From the NCBI GenBank assembly GCA_964440495.1, contig CAYTSD010000041.1, forward strand, positions 1-9,679: a stretch of DNA of 9,679 bases, read 5' to 3'. The notes below the pieces were generated by a model. It made no database searches and had not been told where the DNA came from. It saw nothing but the letters and a program-made list of their open reading frames with translations. Of this stretch, positions 5,476 through 9,679 are shown piece by piece. The translations under genes were made by a program, and so were the position numbers. How positions within the stretch are numbered: position 1 is the stretch's first letter; each line of letters begins with the position of its first letter. The DNA is from Benthortus sp964440495. Its GTDB lineage: Archaea > Thermoproteota > Nitrososphaeria_A > Caldarchaeales > Wolframiiraptoraceae.

Positions 5476-6534
5476 CTATGTTACTATTCTTTCAAGCTCC
5501 CTTCTCTCGAGAGCTTCCTTAATCTCCATAGCTATTCTTCTGCCTGTGGCTATAGCTTCCCCGAAGTAGAGCTTGCTATACTGCTGCCCTATCCCGAGGT
5601 AGACGTTTGTTCCCCCACCTATTCTGGTGGCGACGTCGAAGACAACGAGGTCGAGTTCAGGGGTAACCATCACTTGGAGTGTGAAGGGGCCTATTATCCC
5701 AGGCGGCTCAAGTCTCTTGGAGGCTTCAACAAATCTATCACCTATTCTGAAGGCCTTCTCCAGGAGGCTTTCCCTGAGGGTTACGGCGATGTGTCCGACC
5801 TCAACCATCCTGACCACGGGGTTTATGTCGAGCTGGTCTCTGGCTGGAAGCCTCAACACGCCTGCGAGGTTGCTCTGTATTCTTCTATCAACGCTTAGGA
5901 GCTCGACACGGTTGCGCATAACGCTGTGGAAGTAGTTTAGGTTGAAGTGCGCTCCGAGGACAAGCTCCTCTATAACCATCTCCCTTATACTCTCGTCGCT
6001 TATCACGCCCTTCCTCTTCAACCCCTCAAGCTTCTCCTCCAACTGCTTCCTATCGGCCGCCACGAAGAATCCTCTCTCAACCTTTCGAGCAGCCTCAGGC
6101 ATCTTAACCATGACTGGGCCGTCGACCTCGCTTGGGTCTCTGTAGGTTTTCGGCCTCCTTATTCCGCCCTCGTCTAGGAGTCTGTAGTAGGTCTTCTCTC
6201 CAACTCTTTCCTCCCATCTTAGAAGCCTCTTATTCCCATAGACGGGTATCTTTAACGAGTTCTCTATCTCGTCGTATCCAACGTAGACAGCCATGCTCCG
6301 GTTGGGAACTATTACTGCGCCGTACTCCATGAGCTCAGTCTGTATCTCTTCCTTTATCATGTCCCTGAACCTGTCGAGGAGTATTACTCTATCGACTACT
6401 GGGAACCGTTTGTAGGGTGTCTCCCTACCTTTCTGGCATATCGCTATGGTTTTGAAGCCTTCATCCCTTGCTCCATCGAAGACGTCTAGAGCTGAGTGGC
6501 TTGCCACGGCTGCGATAGATACTTCTTCCTTCAT
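5476..6534 (-). CDS. purP: 5-formaminoimidazole-4-carboxamide ribonucleotide synthetase (ATP-grasp)
   Basis: The 352-residue protein opens with ASHSALDVFDGARDEGFKT (residues 11-29), the PurP signature that binds the nucleotide substrate. An ATP-grasp core follows: the Lys strand VMVKMPEAARKVERGFFVA (141-159), IEELVLGAHFNLNYF (188-202) and, near the C-terminus, the metal and nucleotide-binding stretch FDVATRIGGGTNVYLG (299-314). PurP ligates formate to AICAR with ATP, giving FAICAR. It replaces the folate-dependent step of PurH in archaea that use formate and so is part of de novo IMP synthesis. The length is normal for the family. The gene starts 24 bp after the end of the transporter permease on the same strand. 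No other pur gene is visible, so the placement looks like operon tail rather than pathway clustering. The ATG at 6534 lacks a good Shine-Dalgarno. Confidence 0.95.
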   Translation of the reverse strand: MKEEVSIAAVASHSALDVFDGARDEGFKTIAICQKGRETPYKRFPVVDRVILLDRFRDMIKEEIQTELMEYGAVIVPNRSMAVYVGYDEIENSLKIPVYGNKRLLRWEERVGEKTYYRLLDEGGIRRPKTYRDPSEVDGPVMVKMPEAARKVERGFFVAADRKQLEEKLEGLKRKGVISDESIREMVIEELVLGAHFNLNYFHSVMRNRVELLSVDRRIQSNLAGVLRLPARDQLDINPVVRMVEVGHIAVTLRESLLEKAFRIGDRFVEASKRLEPPGIIGPFTLQVMVTPELDLVVFDVATRIGGGTNVYLGIGQQYSKLYFGEAIATGRRIAMEIKEALERRELERIVT

Positions 6535-6558
6535 GGCCGAAGGTTTCGGGAAGCCGCC

Positions 6559-6564
6559 TTATTT
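6559..6564 (-). promoter_or_regulatory. Weak TATA-like element in front of purP
   Basis: The - strand reads AAATAA, centred about 27 nt before the purP ATG and overlapping the permease stop codon. The position fits a leaderless purP transcript, but the motif is short and its last bases are fixed by the stop codon, so this may be chance. Confidence 0.3.
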
Positions 6565-7383
6565 GTCTTCAAGGCTCCGGAGAACAGCTCTCCTCTTCAG
6601 GTATGCGAGTATGCTTGCCCCTAGAAGGATTACTACTGCGCAGACGACTATCGAGGAGCCTGTTGGAAGGTCGAGGAGGAAGCTGAGGAAGACTCCTGAG
6701 GCCGCCGCTCCTGCGCCCACGATGGCTGAGAGGAGGAAGATTCTCTCCATACGCTCCGAGAGCTGGAGAGAGCTTACGGCTGGGAGGTAGAGGAGTGAGA
6801 AAACTAGGAATCCTCCGACAATTCTAAGTGAGAAGGCTATCACCACGCCTGCCAAGGCGATTAAAGCATAGGAGTAGAGCCTCGTGTTCAGTCCCTCAGC
6901 CTCGGCAAGCCTCCTATCAAAGAATATTGGGAGAAGCCTTCTCCAGAAAACCCCTACAAAGAGGAGGTAGAAGCCAGTGAGGGCTACAAGTATTATGAGG
7001 TAGCTCCATGTCACCGCCAGGACGCTGCCCCATAGAAGCTCCCCAATCCTCTCAGCGGCCAAGGCAGCTCCAGGCGAGAAAGCTATGAAGATGAAGGCCA
7101 GAGCGTTGTAGAGCGAGAACAGGGACATTGAGACCATGTCTCTCGGAATGTTTAGGCTGTCGGCTAAGGGGCCTAAGACTACGGCTGTCAGCAACGCTAT
7201 CAGCATCCCCGTCGCGAGGGGGTCCGTGTCGAGCGCTAGGCTCATCGCTGCTCCAGCCAGTGCTCCATGCGCCACCGCGAAGACTATCGTCGTCAGCCTC
7301 ATCCGGTTGATTAGGACCCCGGTTGAGCCGCATACCAGTCCAGCTAAGGCTCCTGAGAGCGCTGCTAGGAAGAGGAGGAGCAT
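6559..7383 (-). CDS. Metal-ion ABC transporter permease (ABC-3 family, ZnuB/MntB type)
   Basis: This 274-residue integral membrane protein has seven to eight hydrophobic segments and the marks of the ABC-3 family. AHGALAGAA lies at 38-46 (compare SHAALPG in ZnuB), FDRRLAEAEGLN at 155-166 (the cytoplasmic coupling region), RIVGGFLVFSLLYLPAV at 187-203 and LDLPTGSSIV at 237-246 in the last third. Family members form homodimeric channels that import Zn2+, Mn2+ or Fe2+ with a TroA/ZnuA-type binding protein and a ZnuC-type ATPase, both encoded upstream. The ATG at 7383 lies inside the last codons of the ATPase gene, a 19-nt overlap. GGAGG upstream is 13 nt from it, longer than ideal. Which metal is carried cannot be told from the sequence. 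Confidence 0.93.
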   Translation of the reverse strand: MLLLFLAALSGALAGLVCGSTGVLINRMRLTTIVFAVAHGALAGAAMSLALDTDPLATGMLIALLTAVVLGPLADSLNIPRDMVSMSLFSLYNALAFIFIAFSPGAALAAERIGELLWGSVLAVTWSYLIILVALTGFYLLFVGVFWRRLLPIFFDRRLAEAEGLNTRLYSYALIALAGVVIAFSLRIVGGFLVFSLLYLPAVSSLQLSERMERIFLLSAIVGAGAAASGVFLSFLLDLPTGSSIVVCAVVILLGASILAYLKRRAVLRSLEDK

Positions 7384-8084
7384 CTTATTCTACCAGCCTC
7401 CATCTCGATTAGCCTCGTGTAGCCCTCAGGCTTGAAGGAGAGGTCATGGCTCACCATAACTATAGTTACACCAGACCTTGAGAGGTTTGGGAGGAGTGTT
7501 GAGGCAAGCTGCTTCCTAGACTCCCTGTCCATGGCGCTGAACGGCTCGTCAAGTAGGAGGAGCCTCGGCCTCCTAACCAAGGCCCTGGCAAGCATAACCT
7601 TCTGCTGCTGGCCGCCCGACAGTCTCCCAAAGGGTCTATCCGCGAGCTCCTCTACGCCGAGAAGCTCAAGCACATGGTAAACTTCTCTCCACTCATTCTC
7701 ATGAAGCCTGCCCAGAGGCTTGAGAGGTGAGAGCCCCATAGCGACGACCTCCTTGACGGTGAAGGGCTCGCCGACAGGCTTCATGAAGTCTTGGGGAAGA
7801 TAGCTGCAGAGCTTCCTAAGCCTCTCCCCTCCTCTCCCAAGCTCCCTGCCGAAGAGATACACCCTCCCCCTCCTAGGTTTCAGCAGCCCGAGAATAGTCT
7901 CCAAGAGCGTGGTCTTCCCGGAGCCATTAGGACCTACGATGAGCGCGAAGTCTCCCACCGGGAGCTCGAGGTTTATGTCAGCTATCGCCGGCCTCCGCTC
8001 ACCCGAGTAGTAGGTTGAGACGTTCACCAGCTTTACAGCCAGGTTATCCTGAAGACCTTCTCCTCCCCTAGGCTTAGAAGCCAC
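7365..8084 (-). CDS. Metal-ion ABC transporter ATPase (ZnuC/MntA type)
   Basis: This 239-residue ABC ATPase has every motif: Walker A GPNGSGKTT at 51-59, Q-loop Q98 (LPQD), signature LSGGQ at 155-159, Walker B LLLLDE at 175-180 and the H-loop H213 (VSHD). The QQQKV after the signature is common in the ZnuC group. It powers the permease encoded next to it. The start taken is the GTG at 8084, with GGAGG 10 nt before it and GGTGAG directly before it. This makes the first 52 bases overlap the FmdE-like gene. A later GTG (residue 20, KLVNV) would remove the overlap and give a more typical N-terminus, so the start is not certain. The Cys-Ser run at the very end (CSSSS) is a by-product of the overlap with the permease start. 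Confidence 0.94.
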   Translation of the reverse strand: MASKPRGGEGLQDNLAVKLVNVSTYYSGERRPAIADINLELPVGDFALIVGPNGSGKTTLLETILGLLKPRRGRVYLFGRELGRGGERLRKLCSYLPQDFMKPVGEPFTVKEVVAMGLSPLKPLGRLHENEWREVYHVLELLGVEELADRPFGRLSGGQQQKVMLARALVRRPRLLLLDEPFSAMDRESRKQLASTLLPNLSRSGVTIVMVSHDLSFKPEGYTRLIEMEAGRIRCSSSS

Positions 8085-8422
8085 CTCACCCCTTCCTCCA
8101 TACCTCTCTCCAAAATCCTCTCGATAACCTCCAGCCTGATATCAAGCCTGAGCCCCTTATCACCCTTTCTAAAGATCAGCGCATACTCCTCAGAGTCCTC
8201 GACCTCTATATTCCCCTTCCCGAGGGTGCAGCGCGAGGAGCATTGGACCCCGTCGACGATGCAGGAGTAGGGGCGTCTAAGCGGAACCCTGACCTCGGCT
8301 CTCAACTCATGCTCGTTCGCAGGCTTCAACATCCTCACGGCAAGAGCTCCGGCGAGATACCCTAAGACTAGGAAGGGGCCGAGGTGGCCGTGGAACTCTC
8401 CAGCCTCCTTAAGACCCAGCAC
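8033..8422 (-). CDS. FmdE-like protein embedded in the metal transporter operon
   Basis: The 129-residue protein has two FmdE-family blocks: FHGHLGPFLVLGY at 10-22 (H11, H13) and C54-IVDGVQC61-SSRC65-TLGKGNI. FmdE is named from the operons of molybdenum formylmethanofuran dehydrogenase, but stand-alone members occur in many non-methanogens with unknown function. Some bind zinc, and the conserved His and Cys residues suggest a metal site here too. This is the short form without a C-terminal zinc ribbon, and the block that often reads HGHxCPG has Gly in place of Cys. The start is a GTG with GGTGAG 5 nt before it; it overlaps the end of the binding-protein gene by 14 nt, and its own end overlaps the ATPase gene. 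It is thus tightly tied to metal transport. A role as metal chaperone or user of the imported metal is inference. Confidence 0.88.
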   Translation of the reverse strand: MLGLKEAGEFHGHLGPFLVLGYLAGALAVRMLKPANEHELRAEVRVPLRRPYSCIVDGVQCSSRCTLGKGNIEVEDSEEYALIFRKGDKGLRLDIRLEVIERILERGMEEGVRWLLSLGEEKVFRITWL

Positions 8423-9371
8423 TTCTCCTCACCCTCAAGAGGATATACCCCAACGCCAAGGCCTCGGCAGCAACTATAGCCACCAAGACATAGACTACAG
8501 TCTGATAGAGCTCAAGCCTACATCGGAGGCTCTGAACCTCAGCCCTAACCGAGAGGTTCTCAAGAGAGTTGAATAGCTTCCCGGCGTTACTCTCCATCAG
8601 GCTTGCCAGGTCCTCGACCCCTGGCTCGGTTCCAGGAAAGTTTGACAAAACTACGTGGACTGCGCCTACCTTCTCTGCGAGAGACCTTCCGAACCCTGTC
8701 CCGCTCTGGAGATTATCTATCACTAGGACCGCTCCCTCTTCTTCGCCTTTCGAGGCAAGGTTTACGAGGTCTTGGGAGGAGAGTTTCTCGGGCGGCGGAT
8801 AGTCGGCGATAACATCGAATCCCAGCCATGAGACGAAGGGCTTAACCCAGGCCATGCTTATCACCTTAACCTTCGAGACCCCTAGCTCCTCGGCCTTGGC
8901 CTTGAGCTCGTCCTCAAGCTCCCCAACCCTCGCCAAGCTCTTCTCCAGGTTCTCAGAGGTATCCAAGCCGAGATACTCCTCCAAGACCTCCGCAACAGCC
9001 GTATAGTAGCTCCTGGCCCCCTCAGGCGTATTCCATGGCCCAGAAACCTTGACCAGAGGCGCGCTGGTCTCCGCGGCCTCCGCAAGCTTCTCAACCCAAG
9101 GCTCAAACCCATGATAAAGCACCAGATCCGCCCTCTGAAGCAGATAGACATCGCTAGGCTTAACATCATAGTGGGCAGGGCAGAGCGAAGGATTCAGAAT
9201 CGTCACAACCTCAACCCTATCCCCAGCCAAATCCCTCACAACGCTCCCCAACACCGTGGTGGTCACAACCACGACAGGCTTCTCCGCAGACTCAGCCCCG
9301 GCCAAGGGAGCCATGATCAGGAGAAGCACGAGAAGCAGTAGGCTGAGCCGACGAGAAGTGACACAAATCAT
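8409..9371 (-). CDS. Metal ABC transporter substrate-binding protein (TroA/ZnuA family), C-terminally anchored, altered metal site
   Basis: From the ATG at 9371 the protein has 320 residues. A signal peptide covers about 1-26, with a Leu-rich core and cleavage likely after AGA. The cluster A-1 fold follows, with H67 in NPSLCPAHYDVKPSD and H87 in VLYHGFEPWVEKL as the first two metal ligands. The third ligand of ZnuA-type proteins sits in a SHDAF-like motif; here it reads SMAWVKPF, so M173 replaces the His. The Asp/Glu ligand is D219 (VIDNLQSG). A membrane segment at about 291-313 with a basic tail (RVRRS) anchors it outside the cell. The partner permease and ATPase follow downstream. The frame is open five codons earlier from a GTG at 9386, but the TATA box at 9395-9404 lies at leaderless distance from the ATG. 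The altered ligand suggests a different metal or a changed coordination. Confidence 0.9.
   Translation of the reverse strand: MICVTSRRLSLLLLVLLLIMAPLAGAESAEKPVVVVTTTVLGSVVRDLAGDRVEVVTILNPSLCPAHYDVKPSDVYLLQRADLVLYHGFEPWVEKLAEAAETSAPLVKVSGPWNTPEGARSYYTAVAEVLEEYLGLDTSENLEKSLARVGELEDELKAKAEELGVSKVKVISMAWVKPFVSWLGFDVIADYPPPEKLSSQDLVNLASKGEEEGAVLVIDNLQSGTGFGRSLAEKVGAVHVVLSNFPGTEPGVEDLASLMESNAGKLFNSLENLSVRAEVQSLRCRLELYQTVVYVLVAIVAAEALALGYILLRVRRSAGS
8428..8433 (-). promoter_or_regulatory. Shine-Dalgarno of the FmdE-like gene
   Basis: The - strand reads GGTGAG, 5 nt before the GTG at 8422 and inside the end of the binding-protein gene. It supports the GTG start and separate initiation at this overlapping gene. 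Confidence 0.6.
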
Positions 9372-9394
9372 TTTTATCAGTAACACTGAGAACC

Positions 9395-9404
9395 TATACT
9401 ATTA
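9395..9404 (-). promoter_or_regulatory. TATA box of the metal transporter operon
   Basis: The - strand reads TAATAGTATA, centred about 28 nt before the ATG at 9371 and 22 bp after the end of the tRNA gene. It implies a leaderless transcript starting at that ATG, and it fixes the start of the binding protein five codons inside the open frame. No operator-like inverted repeat is obvious around it. Confidence 0.6.
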
Positions 9405-9461
9405 GAGGATTTCTGGAGGGGGAAGTGGGGGCGCCCGGATTTGAACCGGGGGTCTCCGGGT

Positions 9462-9547
9462 CTCTCCGCCCAGAGAGGGGACGGCGCTCCAGCGCTTCCT
9501 CATCCTCTCCCGCTGAGGGGAGTCGGCTTCATCCCCATCCGTTTGCG
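9462..9547 (-). other. Canonical-position tRNA-Trp intron (37/38) with box C/D-like motifs
   Basis: This 86-nt intron lies after G37. The anticodon stem serves as outer helix. The central helix pairs CTCC (9553-9550) with GGAG (9467-9464), and the bulges are AG|C and AG|A. The inner helix is only 2 bp. The intron holds GGGATGA (9535-9529) and AGGATGA (9506-9500), one mismatch each from box C (RTGATGA). It also holds a 10-nt stretch, GCGCTGGAGC (9495-9486), exactly complementary to 9554-9545, which spans the anticodon and the 5' splice site. Confidence 0.82.
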
Positions 9548-9570
9548 CTGGAGCCCGGCGCCGTAGCCTT

Positions 9571-9620
9571 CAGCCCCTCTTCAGTGAAAGGGCTTGCTCC
9601 CCCTCCAGCTATTCTGGAGT
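9571..9620 (-). other. Non-canonical tRNA intron in the D-loop (position 15/16)
   Basis: This 50-nt intron lies between G15 and A16. The central 4-bp helix is GCCC (9626-9623) with GGGC (9576-9573). The bulges are AG|A on the 5' side and TG|A on the 3' side, cut after the second base. The inner helix is CTC/GAG. There is no good outer helix, so the motif is relaxed. Inside are the hairpins CTCCAG/CTGGAG and AGCCC/GGGCT; the latter overlaps the central helix. Splicing restores a regular D-loop. Confidence 0.82.
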
Positions 9621-9662
9621 CTGGGCCACGCCCCCTCATGGAAACCTTGACTAAAGGCTGAG

Positions 9663-9668
9663 TATAAA
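9663..9668 (-). promoter_or_regulatory. TATA box of the tRNA-Trp gene
   Basis: The - strand reads TTTATA about 30 nt before the 5' end of the tRNA at 9635. This places the transcription start a few bases before the mature 5' end, as is usual for archaeal tRNA genes. Confidence 0.55.
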
Positions 9669-9679
9669 CCTAGCCCTCA

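Larger units (their letters stand above)
9426..9635 (-). tRNA. trnW: tRNA-Trp (anticodon CCA) with two introns
   Basis: The 210-bp gene yields a 74-nt tRNA from three exons: 9635-9621, 9570-9548 and 9461-9426. The acceptor GGGGGCG (9635-9629) pairs with CGCCCCC (9433-9427), and the discriminator is A (9426). The D-stem is GCC/GGC, and the D-loop after splicing is AGAAGGCTA with G18 G19 intact. The anticodon stem CCGGG (9558-9554) pairs with CCCGG (9460-9456), and the loop is CTCCAG+A with anticodon CCA at 9551-9549. The variable loop is AGACC. The T-arm is CCCGG TTCAAAT CCGGG (9450-9434). CCA is not encoded. Trp has only this anticodon, so the gene is probably essential if single-copy. Both splice sites fit bulge-helix-bulge geometry for the archaeal splicing endonuclease. 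Confidence 0.93.

Noticed and set aside
5356..5898. 180-codon open frame on the + strand antisense to purP and the PLD gene
   Set aside because: It lies across two well-supported - strand genes, has no recognisable domain and no promoter or ribosome site. It is a shadow of their codon use.
9464..9479. Hairpin CTCTC/GAGAG near the end of tRNA intron 2 as a possible third intron or terminator
   Set aside because: Its 3' arm overlaps the GGAG of the splice-site helix and there is no T-run; the three-exon model already gives a complete tRNA.
9425..9661. 78-codon open frame on the + strand over the tRNA locus
   Set aside because: It is the antisense of the tRNA-Trp exons and introns; the peptide start (GAPGFEPG) is the known by-product of a tRNA T-arm read backwards.

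Overview
The window is a piece of an archaeal chromosome, most likely from a thermophilic member of the Thermoproteota/TACK group. Five things point there: aIF1A, a RIO1-type kinase and an archaeal Dim2/PNO1-like KH protein; PurP, the archaeal purine enzyme; a CRISPR repeat with the 3' end ATTGAAAG typical of crenarchaeal type I arrays; first-gene promoters whose TATA element lies about 27-28 nt before the start codon (leaderless mRNAs), with Shine-Dalgarno motifs in front of several internal operon genes; and a tRNA-Trp gene interrupted by two bulge-helix-bulge introns, one of them in the D-loop. The exact lineage cannot be fixed from this window.

Layout from left to right. Positions 34-508 hold a CRISPR array read on the + strand and open at the left edge. 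It is interrupted by a 10-base run of N inside a repeat and ends in a decayed repeat that touches the next gene. Positions 507-3447 hold the ribosome/translation cluster on the - strand (aIF1A, then RIO1, then KH). An enolase-superfamily (mandelate racemase-like) gene with its own promoter lies between aIF1A and RIO1 on the + strand. Positions 3532-4829 hold a two-gene + strand operon: a branched-chain aminotransferase (GTG start, leaderless) followed, with a 1-nt overlap, by a JAMM metalloprotease.

Positions 4826-9371 form one - strand run. It starts with a metal-ion ABC transporter set: a substrate-binding protein, a short FmdE-like protein, the ATPase and the permease, all overlapping. It continues with PurP and a membrane-anchored phospholipase-D-type nuclease. 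The last gene shares a palindromic CTAG stop with the JAMM gene. Positions 9426-9635 hold the tRNA-Trp(CCA) gene on the - strand.

The points most worth following are: the FmdE-like gene embedded in the metal transporter operon, whose binding protein lacks the third metal-ligand histidine; the doubly interrupted tRNA-Trp, whose second intron is complementary to the anticodon and has box C/D-like motifs; and the insertion of the enolase-family gene into the translation cluster. No cas genes, transposases or phage genes are visible. A clearly new defence-type system is not visible either.
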